From Melastoma dodecandrum (Eukaryota; Streptophyta; Magnoliopsida; Myrtales; Melastomataceae), in assembly GCA_029817715.1 (NCBI GenBank), contig JARUPY010000220.1, positions 62,001 to 126,000 on the forward strand: DNA of 64,000 nt, given 5' to 3'. Shown one piece after another: positions 43,849-52,492 of the stretch (the stretch's first letter is position 1; each line of letters opens with the position of its first letter). Under the pieces are notes generated by a model. It saw only the letters and a list, made by a program, of their open reading frames with translations. It had not been told where the DNA came from and did not search any database. A program made the position numbers and the translations under genes.

Positions 43849-44104
43849 CTATCCGAACGACATCGCCTCGATCTTCTTGCGCTGCTTGTCGAGCGCGGCG
43901 AGCTTTTTGGTACGCATGACCTCGGCGTGAGCTAGAGCGGCTTCGCGGTGTGCGGTGCCAGTCGTTGCTGTAGAACCACATTTGGCTGTTGAAGAAGCCC
44001 GGCCCTGTACCGCTGACACAAGCATCGTGGTCGTCTCGAATTAGGTCCGCCTCCATCTCCTGTATCCCCTCGGTGAACAGGTACTTTGTGACGTAGATTT
44101 TCAT
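43849..44104 (-). pseudogene. Hypothetical phage protein, frame broken near 43958
   Basis: MKIYVTKYLFTEGIQEMEADLIRDDHD... MWFYSNDW then, after one extra base near 43958, a helical tail with ALAHAEVMRTKKLAALDKQ ending MSFG. About 84 residues. No family is recognised. Confidence 0.58.
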
Positions 44105-44113
44105 GCGGGGCTC

Positions 44114-44377
44114 CTATGCGGCCTGCAAGAGGCGGCGGATGTCGTTCAGCATGTCGCCGCGCATCTTCGCCGAGTTTGGCCCATTGCCTTTAGAGTGGTC
44201 GGCGTTGCCGAGTAGAGTAAGGACAGGCGCCACCTTGTCGGCAATGCGGGCCTTCACGAAATCGGCCATCCGACGAGCATCGGCCTCGCATAGGTCGTCC
44301 CCCCATTCCCCTCCGCTTTGCTCTTCGACGAAGTCGAAACAGCGCCGCGTCAGGTCGTCCATCTCACTTTTTCCCAT
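44114..44377 (-). CDS. Hypothetical phage protein (87 aa)
   Basis: MGKSEMDDLTRRCFDFVEEQSGGEWGDD... is a helical protein with no known family. The start may instead be the ATG at 44362, which sits better relative to the ggagg sequence. Confidence 0.58.
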   Translation of the reverse strand: MGKSEMDDLTRRCFDFVEEQSGGEWGDDLCEADARRMADFVKARIADKVAPVLTLLGNADHSKGNGPNSAKMRGDMLNDIRRLLQAA

Positions 44378-44386
44378 CCCATCCTC

Positions 44387-44795
44387 CTATTCCTGTGAGA
44401 CCGCCTTAGCGGGCGGGGTTGCATCAGGGTCTAAAGCGAGCACCTCTTCGGCAAGGCCTCGCGCATCGTTTGTGACCAGCGGCGATCTTGCGGATGGCAT
44501 CGGCAGCTGCCTTGCGAAACTCTTCACGCTTTGTCGCCTTGTCCCGCATGCGCGACTCGTAATCCCATTTCGCATGCCACTTTCGGTCACGTTCTTCACG
44601 CTTGGCCTTCATCTTGTCGGGGTTGTGCGTTCCGCAGTAATAGCGATCGTCGGTGTGGCGCTTGCCGGCTTTCTCGCAATTGCCATAATGCCAACCATCG
44701 CCGCGAGTAGAGGCGCAGCACGTTTTGCGCCCCTTGCTGTCGATCCGACCCCATGGCGTAGGAGGTCCGATGAACGAGCGTTCCCAAATTGACAC
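44387..44795 (-). pseudogene. Hypothetical phage protein, frame broken near 44470
   Basis: MSIWERSFIGPPTPWGRIDSKGRKTCC... continues with Cys/His pairs (HYGNCEKAGKRH, YYCGTH), suggesting zinc binding, then a helical basic segment. One extra base at the ttt run 44469-44471 moves it to a frame ending ATPPAKAVSQE. About 135 residues if whole. Confidence 0.6.
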
Positions 44796-44804
44796 CGTGG
44801 CCTC

Positions 44805-45318
44805 CTATCGATCACAGTTGATTGCGAGGCTGGCGCCCATCCGGGTGAGAGCGTAGATCATGGCCGGGATCGCCACACCGAACAGGCAGGCCGGCGCGAT
44901 CATGATCCCAGCGCAATGGTGTGCGAAACGCGAAACTGTTCAGCGCCGCCGACGCCACCAGCGTCCCCGTCACGAACGGATGCCCGTAGACGGCGAGCTG
45001 CTTGCGCACGCCGGGCGTTGCCGCGAACAGCATGGACAGCTCGGCTGCGATCATGGCAACGTCGATACCGACCGCGAAGGCCCAAGCCTCCCATCCGCAA
45101 GCGCCTGTGACGATCGAGATGCCGGCGGCCAGATGGCTAAGGCTAAGCGCGGTCAGGACCGTGGCGACGGCACCGATGCCGACAGAGGCCATAGCTTGGC
45201 GTCTCAAGCGCCGACGAAGCGCGCGAGACTGAACGCGCTGCGCGTTCTTGGTGACGATGGGCGACGCACCCTTGCGAGACGGAAGGGCGATGATCGAGGC
45301 GGAGGCTGTCTTGGTCAT
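44805..45318 (-). pseudogene. Multi-span membrane protein, frame broken near 44927
   Basis: From ATG 45318 (MTKTASASIIALPSRKGASP) a basic N-terminus leads to membrane segments (AVATVLTALSLSHLAAGISIV, AFAVGIDVAMIAAELSMLFAA). After one extra base at 44926-44928 the last segments (IMIAPACLFGVAIPAMIYAL) follow. About 170 residues, four spans. It is driven by the promoter at 45374-45401. Confidence 0.62.
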
Positions 45319-45373
45319 GATCCGAAGCCCTTGGCTTGCAGGGGGAAGCCCTATCGCTTGCCCAATGCCGACC

Positions 45374-45401
45374 AAAATACGCGAATACGCGTGAGCGTCA
45401 A
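45374..45401 (-). promoter_or_regulatory. Repressor-controlled promoter
   Basis: Minus strand -35 TTGACG (45401-45396), 16 bases, -10 TATTTT (45379-45374). The spacer holds the perfect operator ACGCG-AATA-CGCGT at 45379-45392. The upstream copy is too degenerate to call. Confidence 0.83.
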
Positions 45402-45432
45402 GTAGAAAACAAGGAAAAACGTAATTGGGGCT

Positions 45433-45651
45433 TTATTCGATCATTTCCGCTCGTATCCCTGCCGCCGCCAGAAGTCGCAACAGCCGATCCGCCTTCACGA
45501 GACATTGCCCGATCGCGCTGTTATCCGCCGCGTCCATCCGCCCGCACGCAACCTCGTTCTCATACCAAGAGAGATACCCGGCCCAATCTTCGGCGCGGGT
45601 GCGCTGGCCCTTCAGCCACAGTGCCCTGGCGATCGCTTCGCGAGGCGTCAT
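45433..45651 (-). CDS. Hypothetical phage protein (72 aa)
   Basis: [33 protein letters not shown]... is a helical protein with no known family. The start overlaps the upstream stop (ATGA). Confidence 0.62.
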   Translation of the reverse strand: MTPREAIARALWLKGQRTRAEDWAGYLSWYENEVACGRMDAADNSAIGQCLVKADRLLRLLAAAGIRAEMIE

Positions 45652-45887
45652 GCCTCTAGGAACAGCGCAAGCTCGGCTTGCGCTTCGGTCCGACCTGGCA
45701 CATTGACCTGCATGGCAGCCTCATCCTCGCCGTCAAAGAACCCGATCACCCAAAACGAGCCCGCTCGCATCGCCTTGACATAGGCGACGCGGCCTTCCCC
45801 GTGGATCATCCGCAGCGGATGACCGCTGTTCTCTGGCGTGTCCATGCAGAGCACACTAACGTCGTTCGACTGAATCAGGAAACACAT
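45648..45887 (-). CDS. Hypothetical phage protein (79 aa or shorter)
   Basis: [22 protein letters not shown] with [18 protein letters not shown] and [15 protein letters not shown]. The start may be the ATG at 45845. It is divergent from ruvB, whose start codon lies 2 bases away from this start, so their promoters must overlap these coding ends. Confidence 0.58.
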   Translation of the reverse strand: MCFLIQSNDVSVLCMDTPENSGHPLRMIHGEGRVAYVKAMRAGSFWVIGFFDGEDEAAMQVNVPGRTEAQAELALFLEA

Positions 45888-45888
45888 C

Positions 45889-46939
45889 TTGGCCGAGCCC
45901 CGTCTCGTCAACCCTCTCCCGCAAGGTGAAGACCCCGACGCCTCGCTGCGCCCTCTCTCGCTCGCCGATTTCACCGGCCAGGCGGCCGCGCGAAAAAACC
46001 TGCCGCGTGTTCATCGAGGCGGCCCGCACCCGCCGCGAGGCGCTCGACCATGTTCTGTTCGTCGGCCCCCCCGGCCTCGGCAAGACGACGCTGGCGCAGA
46101 TCGTCGCGCGCGAGATGGGCGTGGGGTTCCGCGCCACCTCGGGCCCGGTCATCGCCAAGTCGGGCGATCTCGCGGCGCTCCTGACCAATCTGGAAGACGG
46201 CGATGTCCTGTTCATCGACGAGATCCACCGGCTCAATCCGGCGGTCGAGGAAATCCTCTATCCGGCGATGGAGGATTTTCAGCTCGACCTCATGATCGGC
46301 GACGGACCCGCCGCGCGCTCGATGAAGATCGACTTGGCCCCCTTCACCCTCGTCGGCGCCACCACCCGCGCCGGGCTTCTCACCAAGCCGCTGCGCGACC
46401 GGTTCGGCATCCCGATCCGGCTCAATTTCTATTCGGAGGCCGAGCTCGAGCAAATCGTCAATCGCGGTGCCCGCGTTCTCGGCATCGGCATGAGCGCGGC
46501 CGGCGCCAACGAGATCGCGCGTCGCTCGCGCGGCACGCCCCGCATCGCGGGACGGCTGCTGCGCCGCGTGCGCGACTTCGCCCTCGTCGACGGCGAGGCG
46601 GAGATATCCCGCGCCCTGGCCGATAAGGCGCTGCGCCTGCTCGATGTCGACCCCATCGGCCTCGACATGATGGACCGGCGCTATCTCGACTGCATCGCGC
46701 TCTCCTTCTCGGGCGGCCCGGTCGGCGTCGAGACCATCGCGGCGGCTTTGTCCGAACCGCGCGACGCCATCGAGGAGATCATCGAGCCCTACCTGATCCA
46801 GCTCGGCTTCCTCCAGCGCACGCCGCGCGGCCGCCTGCTGACGCCCCACGCCTTCGCGCACCTAGGGCTGGCCGCGCCGGCGAAGGGCGCCGCGCAGTTC
46901 GGGTTGTTTCAGGAGGACCCGCCTCTTACCAGCGGGTAA
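45889..46939 (+). pseudogene. ruvB: Holliday junction helicase RuvB, full-length but one extra base near 46003
   Basis: The TTG-started frame gives [19 protein letters not shown]. After one extra C near 46003 the second frame gives [19 protein letters not shown], Walker [10 protein letters not shown], Walker [10 protein letters not shown], sensor [18 protein letters not shown] and the winged-helix C-terminus [16 protein letters not shown]. About 349 residues if whole. RuvB is a hexameric motor with RuvA. There is no ruvA or ruvC, and the gene is opposite to its neighbours, with a codon choice more like the host flank: a probable moron. Confidence 0.92.
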
Positions 46940-47153
46940 AGGTTGCGCTCTCACCATGACATTTGATGGTGACCGTATCACGCCCGGTATAGTGCATAGC
47001 AGCGCTCCATCCGTATCCTATGCACTCCCACCCGTATTCGACGTTCACCTCATCAACGGGACCGCCGCACTTCAAGCATATGGGAAATCCTTCGATAAGC
47101 TTGCGAACCGTCAAGGCGCCCGAAGTGCGAAGGTCGCTGTTGTCGTCTGGCAC
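46926..47153 (-). CDS. Small zinc-binding phage protein (75 aa)
   Basis: The GTG at 47153 (or TTG at 47165) gives a product with [24 protein letters not shown] and a C-terminal [11 protein letters not shown], so a Cys-rich fold. It overlaps the ruvB 3' end by 14 bases on the other strand. Confidence 0.58.
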   Translation of the reverse strand: MPDDNSDLRTSGALTVRKLIEGFPICLKCGGPVDEVNVEYGWECIGYGWSAAMHYTGRDTVTIKCHGESATFTRW

Positions 47154-47206
47154 GGGCGATCCCAATCCTCCAGTTTCTTATGTCGCACGATCGCGTCGTT
47201 TTCCGC

Positions 47207-47413
47207 TCAGACTCGCGCCACCGGCCTAGTCGTCCAAAGCTTCTTCACCGCACCCGAAACCGTCAGGTCCGGCACAAAGACGGTGTGCTCCTTGTCGAAT
47301 ACAAAGTTGACCCCGCCTGCAGCTTCCTGGATGAATCTCACGAGTTCCGAGTTGATCGCATGCTCTCCGTGGACGTTTGTGACGATAAGGGTGATGCCGG
47401 GTTGATCGGCCAT
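47207..47413 (-). CDS. Hypothetical phage protein (68 aa)
   Basis: MADQPGITLIVTNVHGEHAINSELVRFIQEA... is a small alpha-beta protein with no known family. Confidence 0.58.
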   Translation of the reverse strand: MADQPGITLIVTNVHGEHAINSELVRFIQEAAGGVNFVFDKEHTVFVPDLTVSGAVKKLWTTRPVARV

Positions 47414-47582
47414 TGGTTTCTCCTGTCTAAGGTCGCTGTCGCCTCAAAGATCAAAGGCTGGCCAACCGTCTACGATATGCCCGATCACTTCCACTTTGAG
47501 GTTCGTGGAAGGGTGCCTAAGGTCTTTCGGCGCGGTTTTCTTCCAGCTTCACGCGCATGATGCGCACGCGCGCGCGTGTCTC

Positions 47583-47861
47583 TCATTCTCGATGTTTTTC
47601 GGGTTCCTGAGAAGAGGGGCGAGTTTGTTCGTTTACCTCGGCTTGGCCGCGGGCGCGGCGGCGGTACCAAGTCATGCGGGAGATGCCTTCGGATTCCCAT
47701 GGCTTGTCGGGGTGGAGGGGTGGGCGTCCTGTCCTGACTTTTGTAACACATGCGCTTGGCATAGGCGTCGGCGCGGCGACTTTTGTAACAGGTCGCCGCT
47801 CTGGCGATGGCATATCGGCGAACATGGATCGGCGGGGGAGGGTGAGAGGCGACTTGGTCAT
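47583..47861 (-). CDS. Hypothetical phage HTH-like protein (92 aa)
   Basis: TGRPPLHPDKPWESEGISRMTWYRRRA resembles a short resolvase/sigma-like recognition helix often seen in small prophage proteins. The N-terminus is basic and proline-rich. Putative DNA-binding protein. Confidence 0.58.
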   Translation of the reverse strand: MTKSPLTLPRRSMFADMPSPERRPVTKVAAPTPMPSACVTKVRTGRPPLHPDKPWESEGISRMTWYRRRARGQAEVNEQTRPSSQEPEKHRE

Positions 47862-47867
47862 GGCGGC

Positions 47868-48086
47868 TTAGATCGCCTTTAGATTGCACGCTTCGTCATT
47901 ACGCCCTTCGGTTTCGAGTGCTCTTAGAGCATCTTCTAGAGCCCATTCGGGCACGACCGCGTAGCCTTGCTCGGCGATGGCGGTGAGGGCTAAGTCGGCG
48001 ATTTCGATTCAGCGCGGGCCAACATGGCCGGCCATGCGTTAGCACATCGCCTCAATGAGTTTTTCGCGCTGATCATCGTTGGTCAT
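47868..48086 (-). pseudogene. Small phage protein with two compensating frameshifts
   Basis: The frame starts MTNDDQREKLIEAMC then meets stops. One extra base near 48042 and one missing base near 48010 would link it to NAWPAMLARAES and IADLALTAIAEQGYAVVPEWAL, ending GRNDEACNLKAI. This is a common pattern of small prophage proteins. About 72 residues. Confidence 0.5.
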
Positions 48087-48315
48087 GGGTTCTCTCGGCG
48101 AGCAAAGAGGCGTTGCTCACGCGCATGGCGTTCACGCTCAATTTGCTTCCCGCCCAGATGAAGCGGAGACTGGCACCGTCGAGAACGCCAGCCCAAAAGC
48201 TGTCATCCCGGCTCATGTGCGCGGCGTGGATCAGGAAGCCGACCCAAAGGCACGAACCAAGGCATATGAGCGACCACGCCCATTCAGGCAGTTGATGCGA
48301 ACAAGCGGCGGTCAT
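48073..48315 (-). CDS. Small membrane protein (80 aa)
   Basis: MTAACSHQLPEWAWSLICLGSCLWVGFLIHAA has one membrane segment, then a soluble tail. The ATG overlaps the previous stop (ATGA). No family is recognised. Confidence 0.58.
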   Translation of the reverse strand: MTAACSHQLPEWAWSLICLGSCLWVGFLIHAAHMSRDDSFWAGVLDGASLRFIWAGSKLSVNAMRVSNASLLAERTHDQR

Positions 48316-48502
48316 GTCGGCGCCTCGTTGGTAAGTGCCCGCCTCGCCATCGCGACAAGGCGTAGCGTTGTCGGAGGGTCCATGCTGGCGCTTCGCGAGC
48401 CGACCGAGGAAATGCACAGATCGGCGCGGGCGTGACGGCCTTGGTGCTCTGGCCCGCAGTGGCGCCTAACTCTTCGTCGGAGGCTATAAGGGGGTTGGTC
48501 AT
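48312..48502 (-). pseudogene. Small phage protein, frame broken near 48411
   Basis: MTNPLIASDEELGATAGQSTKAV... then, after one missing base near 48411, SMDPPTTLRLVAMARRAL ending TNEAPT. The stop overlaps the membrane-protein start (ATGA). About 63 residues. Confidence 0.52.
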
Positions 48503-48532
48503 TTCAAAGCTTGGACCCTTTCTCATTTCTCA

Positions 48533-48581
48533 GGAATAGCAGTCGATCACAAATCGAACAAGAAAAAACGCGTTATAGCGT
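48533..48581 (-). promoter_or_regulatory. Leftward promoter with an upstream operator
   Basis: Minus strand -35 TTGTTC (48561-48556), 17 bases, -10 TATTCC (48538-48533). An operator with one mismatch, ACGCG-TTAT-AGCGT, lies at 48568-48581, upstream of the -35. It lies between this operon and the rightward FkbM gene and may serve both. Confidence 0.7.
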
Positions 48582-48805
48582 ATTTGGCTAGCCGTCCCGG
48601 ATCGGCGCAGGCTGCGGAGGCCTCCGAGGCTGCAGGGACCATGGCCGCCACCTCTGATCCTCCCCGCATGCATCCAATTCGCGAGGCCGCCCCTCGATTG
48701 CACGCAACCCAGCGAAGATTTGAATTCAATCGCTCGTCTTGCGCTTGTATTCTCTGCCCTGTAGGGTCGCGCTCCTTTTTCGATGCGTAAAAATCGAGAT
48801 GGCAC
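48582..48805. other. Non-coding region upstream of the FkbM gene
   Basis: Between the operator and the FkbM start (224 bases) there is no convincing gene. A hypothetical leftward frame here lacks coding character. The rightward promoter of FkbM is presumably inside this stretch but I could not identify it. Confidence 0.4.
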
Positions 48806-49754
48806 ATGCAACCAGACTTCGCCACTGCCGCATTCGTTGATGCTGCAAGGCTGACGCTAACCGATCGCCTAAAGCGAACCAGCACTCACGTTGGTTGGCT
48901 CCATCAAATTGTCGAGTTGCTTAACAACCCGCACAAATTCCAAGAGGTTTACGACCTTTTGGAGGATGATTATTCGAAGCGCGTCTACAGTTGGCTGATT
49001 CGCTTCAGGACGGCCGCTTATCTTACGCAGTCGAAAGAAGAAAGCCTCCGCCTCGTCCCCCCGGTTATTTCTCCCCGGCAGTGGCGGGGCATGGAAGATG
49101 CCGCCTCGCGTCTGCCGGAAGCTGCCTTGAAGGGACATCTCGGCATCGATCTCGTCGAGAACTTCATCCTCGACGGATATCGTCTACCGGGAATTTGCGA
49201 AGTCGAACCGGGGGACACGGTCGTCGACCTCGGCGCTTTCAACGGGAATTCCTCGATCCAGCTTGCCCGGCGCGCCGGGCCGAAGGGGAAGGTGTACGCA
49301 TTCGAGCCAAACCCGAACACGCAAGAAGTCCTCGCCCACAACCTGCGCAAAGTCGGTGCCGACACCATTGAAAATCGTACCCTACGGCATAGCCGACAAG
49401 CCCGGCACGGCCAGATTTCGTCAGGCTGGAGCCGCCTCGAGATTCGACCCGACCGGTCAAGCGGAAGTCAGGATCAGCACGATTGACGAGTTTGTAGGTG
49501 AGCGAAAGCTTCAGAAGCTAGACTTCTTGAAGCTCGACATTGAGGGATTCGAGATGGAAGCTCTCAATGGCGCTGTCGAGACAATCCAGCAATTCCGCCC
49601 CAAGATCGCCGTCTGCATATACCACCTGCATTACGACATGCATGCAATACAACTGTTTATCCGCGACACTTGTCCTTGGTACAAATTCTATCTCAGACAC
49701 AATTACACCGCTGACGCGGAAGTGGTCCTGTTCTGCCAGCCGATTTCACGCTGA
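48806..49754 (+). pseudogene. FkbM family methyltransferase, frame broken near 49372
   Basis: The N-terminal 110 residues are helical and family-specific. Then VEPGDTVVDLGAFNGNSSIQLA is SAM motif I and VYAFEPNPNTQEVL the acidic loop. One extra A in the run 49371-49374 moves it to a frame with FLKLDIEGFEMEALNG and a C-terminal IAVCIYHLHYDM, the FkbM signature. About 315 residues if whole. FkbM enzymes O-methylate sugars. It is rightward, in isolation: a likely lysogenic conversion gene that could change host surface glycans. Confidence 0.88.
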
Positions 49755-49761
49755 CCGGCGC

Positions 49762-50091
49762 ATGACTTCCGATCCGAGTTGTAAGGTCATGGGAAATACA
49801 AAAGTCGATCCCGCCGTTCTCGCAAGCATGACATGCGGAGTGCTTCTAACTGAGTTTTGCGCCCTACATTCTACCGCTGAGCTTATTGTGGGGCGGCGGC
49901 TTTGTCTGAAGGAACTTTCGCGCCTTGCTCCGATCCTCAAAAAGGCGGTTCTCTCGCGATACCCGGAGATGCCTCAGATTGTCGGGCAGTCGGATTGGGA
50001 GGTGGCGCGGGACGCGGTCAGGGAGAGATACGGGGCAGCGATCGAAATTGCGAGTGGCGCCGTAGACGACAGGCGTCGCCGTCTAGGATGA
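49762..50091 (+). CDS. Hypothetical protein following FkbM (109 aa)
   Basis: It starts at ATG 49762 or 49789 (MGNTKVDPAVLASMTCGVLLTEF). A helical central part and a basic tail. No family is recognised. It is just 7 bases after the FkbM gene on the same strand, so probably co-transcribed. Confidence 0.6.
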   Translation: MTSDPSCKVMGNTKVDPAVLASMTCGVLLTEFCALHSTAELIVGRRLCLKELSRLAPILKKAVLSRYPEMPQIVGQSDWEVARDAVRERYGAAIEIASGAVDDRRRRLG

Positions 50092-50123
50092 CGATACGTC
50101 GGGGCTCGCCTCAGGCGTCCAGC

Positions 50124-50345
50124 CTATTCTTGCAAGCCATCATCTTCGACCTTTTCGATGAACGCCTCGACGATGGCGCTCAGTTGTTCCCATCTAGTGG
50201 TCTCCGCCGCCGTCTCGGTCGGGGGACGATTTGACGTGATGTAGCTTCCTTGCAGCGCGACCATGGCGCGGAGTTCGCCCTTCGCCCGCTCCCATTGGAC
50301 AGCCTTCAGCGCGGTCATGATGTCTATTTCGGCCGGTGTTGGCAT
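50124..50345 (-). CDS. Hypothetical phage protein (73 aa)
   Basis: MPTPAEIDIMTALKAVQWERAKGELRAMVALQG... is a short helical protein with no known family. Similar small proteins with an LR(A/S)MV core are frequent in alphaproteobacterial prophages. Confidence 0.62.
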   Translation of the reverse strand: MPTPAEIDIMTALKAVQWERAKGELRAMVALQGSYITSNRPPTETAAETTRWEQLSAIVEAFIEKVEDDGLQE

Positions 50346-50749
50346 GCGCTTGCCTCCTTTGTCCGCTTTCGCTCGATCCCCGCCACCATATGCCGTGCCG
50401 CAGCCGAAGGCTTCGCGATCCCAGAAATCCCATGCGCTCGGGCCTCGGCGCCCGACGAAAACACAGGGACCGCGCTCTCGTAGCCAAACGCTGAAGGATC
50501 AACGGGGTGGATCCGAAGCGCCAGCAGATGGTCCGTGTCATGGCACGCCAGCCATCCGCCGCAGAGTTTTCCGTCGCGCTGGTGACACATGAAGAGGGCG
50601 GTAGATTGCTCCCACGTCTCGCCGTCGTATTTCGGGAGCTTGTCGTATTCGGACGCATCCCAGATTCCAGCCGGGACATCGCGACGATAGGGGCAGGAGC
50701 CACAGGGGGCAGTGGGAGGCGCGGAAATGGCGGCCGTCGGTCTCTTCAT
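50324..50749 (-). CDS. DUF6283-like cysteine-rich protein (141 aa)
   Basis: APCGSCPYRRDVPAGIWDASEYDKLPKYDGET, LFMCHQRDGKLCGGWLACHD contains the Cys/His pattern of DUF6283 (CxxCPYR...C). It probably binds zinc or an iron-sulfur cluster. It overlaps the next gene's 5' end by 22 bases. Confidence 0.75.
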   Translation of the reverse strand: MKRPTAAISAPPTAPCGSCPYRRDVPAGIWDASEYDKLPKYDGETWEQSTALFMCHQRDGKLCGGWLACHDTDHLLALRIHPVDPSAFGYESAVPVFSSGAEARAHGISGIAKPSAAARHMVAGIERKRTKEASACQHRPK

Positions 50750-50952
50750 GGCGTGCTGTCGATCAGATCGGCCATGCCGGGGGCTAGGAGCTTGCCCACC
50801 CCATTGAGTTTTGTGGGTTTCGTCCGAACATGCGTTGTCACGGCCCCATCTTTCTGGGTGCTGGGATGTGAACGCCACCAGACCGGAGTGCCGATGCCAG
50901 ACGACACCGTCGCGATAGACGTATGGGTGCTCAAGACCGAGTGAATAGCCAT
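50746..50952 (-). CDS. Hypothetical phage protein (68 aa)
   Basis: MAIHSVLSTHTSIATVSSGIGTPVWWRSHPSTQ... ends PGMADLIDSTP, with an ATGA overlap to the DUF6283-like gene. No family is recognised. Confidence 0.52.
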   Translation of the reverse strand: MAIHSVLSTHTSIATVSSGIGTPVWWRSHPSTQKDGAVTTHVRTKPTKLNGVGKLLAPGMADLIDSTP

Positions 50953-51000
50953 TGTTGCGATAGGGGCCGCTTGATCCGCGCCATGCCGATGACGATCCGC

Positions 51001-51029
51001 ATCTTATGGCCTCTCTCGATCATGGACAA
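51001..51029 (-). promoter_or_regulatory. Possible constitutive leftward promoter after the terminator
   Basis: Minus strand TTGTCC (51029-51024), 17 bases, TAAGAT (51006-51001). It has no ACGCG operator. It begins inside the T-run of the terminator and would restart transcription for 50746-50952 onwards. Confidence 0.4.
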
Positions 51030-51068
51030 AAATAGGTGGCGGCCCATCCCCAGGAACGCGGGGCCGCC
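51027..51068 (-). terminator. Leftward rho-independent terminator
   Basis: An 8-base stem GGCGGCCC / GGGCCGCC (51038-51045 with 51061-51068). On the minus strand it is followed by acctattttt. It ends the operon starting at 52412. Confidence 0.7.
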
Positions 51069-51111
51069 AACGCGTCGGAGGGGAGGAGCAACTCCCTCCT
51101 GAGGATTTTCG

Positions 51112-51337
51112 TCAGGCCGCTTCGGCGACGGGCGCTTCCGGAAGGTCTCTCGCCAGCGCCTCGAAATGCAGCCTTGTGTCGGTGTAGCGATCACGATCGC
51201 CACGAACGGACGTGACCTTGAAGGCCTTGCGGGTGCCAATCGGCGATATGCCTGGCGTCCAGCGCGGTCATGCCCTCGGCTTTTGCGCGGTCAAGGGTGA
51301 TGAGGTTGAGCCTCGTCGCTATGTCGCGTCCCATCAT
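51112..51337 (-). pseudogene. Small phage protein, frame broken near 51241
   Basis: MMGRDIATRLNLITLDRAKAEGMTALDARHIA then, after one extra base at 51241, GTRKAFKVTSVRGDRDRY ending DLPEAPVAEAA. About 74 residues. No family is recognised. The start overlaps the previous stop (ATGA). Confidence 0.58.
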
Positions 51338-51456
51338 TGTGGGATCCTCGCCACGGCCTCGATGCCGAAGATGACACTGGCCCAGAAGGCGAGCGTGAGT
51401 GTCGCGGCGCCCGCCCAGAAAGCCACACGGAACGGGTCGAGCTTGAAGGAGCCCAT
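51334..51456 (-). CDS. Tiny membrane protein (40 aa)
   Basis: MGSFKLDPFRVAFWAGAATLTLAFWASVIFG is a single membrane helix. It overlaps the previous stop (TGATG) and the next start (ATGA). Confidence 0.58.
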   Translation of the reverse strand: MGSFKLDPFRVAFWAGAATLTLAFWASVIFGIEAVARIPQ

Positions 51457-51921
51457 CACGCGTCCTCCATCTCGATGACGTGCGCGCGGGCTCCGCTGTC
51501 GTCGGCGTCGAAGTCGGCGATGTCCGGCTCGCGCATGACGTCGTAACAGCGCGGGTTCGCCGAGGGTCAAGAAGTTGACGATGGCGCGGGCTGCTTGGGG
51601 CGCAGTCGCCTCCTCGTACGTCTCGGGGCAGCAGTCGGGCCAGAATAGTCGTTTCAACCGCCCGCCCATGTGACTTTCGACGTATCGACGAATTTCGTGA
51701 AATTTGCGCATCCCGCGTCGATAAGCGATCCAACCGCCGATGCAGTGACAGGTGCCACATAAATTGTCGGTATAGCCGTCGTCATCACGGCCGGTTTCGC
51801 GGTTCATATTCAGCGCCAACTCATCCTGGCTTAGCGGCCAAACAAGCGCGACGAGTCCATCGTGCTCCCACTGCTCGATTCCGAGCTGCTTGGCGGTCAT
51901 GTACGGCGTGACGGTCTTCAT
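51456..51921 (-). pseudogene. Phage protein, frame broken near 51554
   Basis: MKTVTPYMTAKQLGIEQWEHDGLVALVWPLSQDE contains NLCGTCHCIGGWIAYRRG, a cysteine motif. One extra base in the run 51553-51555 moves it to a frame with YDVMREPDIADFDADDS ending HVIEMEDA. About 154 residues if whole. No family is recognised. Confidence 0.6.
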
Positions 51922-51998
51922 GGTCGTATTCCCTCCAACGGTCGCCCTCAGGCGCTCTGGACATCGGCAGCCGTGGGACTGCCGACGGCCGCAGCGTC

Positions 51999-52359
51999 TC
52001 AGGCGGCGGAGTACGGCTCAAAATCGCCGCTCCAGACGAGGAAAAGGACATCGACGTCGTCTGTGACGCAGGCCACGCGAAGATCGCGGTAGAGCGCGAA
52101 CGACGATGACGAACACTCCCCCGCCAAGATCGGCCTTACGATTCACGACCTCGATCACGAGATGAGGATTGCCCGCCCCGCGCACATTGCTGTTCTTGCG
52201 GGGCGTCACGAGCTGTCCGACCGTGAACGGACATGGCACTGTAAGGCGCTCGGCAAATTCTCGCAGTCGAGCAATTTGTCCTTCGTGCGAAATAGCAGGC
52301 ACGTCGTCGCTCTCGTCACCGAAAATCGCGCTCAGTGCTTGCGCATGTCGTCTGTTCAT
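51999..52359 (-). pseudogene. Phage protein, frame broken near 52101
   Basis: MNRRHAQALSAIFGDESDDVPAISH contains TVGQLVTPRKNSNVRGAGNPHLVIEVVN, similar to the 35399-35752 product, then after one extra base near 52101 FALYRDLRVACVTDDVDVL, ending GDFEPYSAA. About 119 residues. First gene after the operator/promoter at 52412-52462, with a strong ggaggggaag site. Confidence 0.62.
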
Positions 52360-52411
52360 CTTCCCCTCCGTCGCGCCGTGGCGCTGTGTCCATCTCTGCT
52401 TCAATAGACGT

Positions 52412-52462
52412 ATAATACGCGAAAACGCGTGAGGTTCAATATCGAAAAACGCTTAATCGCGT
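52412..52462 (-). promoter_or_regulatory. Repressor-controlled promoter with two operators
   Basis: Minus strand -35 TTGAAC (52439-52434), 16 bases, -10 TATTAT (52417-52412). O1 (52417-52430) is ACGCG-AAAA-CGCGT. O2 (52449-52462) is ACGCT-TAAT-CGCGT with one mismatch. Confidence 0.87.
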
Positions 52463-52492
52463 ATTATGAGACGAAAGGCCAATCCAAAGCGA

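Noticed and set aside
48530..48811. 93-codon minus-strand frame between FkbM and the leftward operon
   Set aside because: It spans the operator and promoter, has no ribosome site, and its composition is unlike the other small genes.
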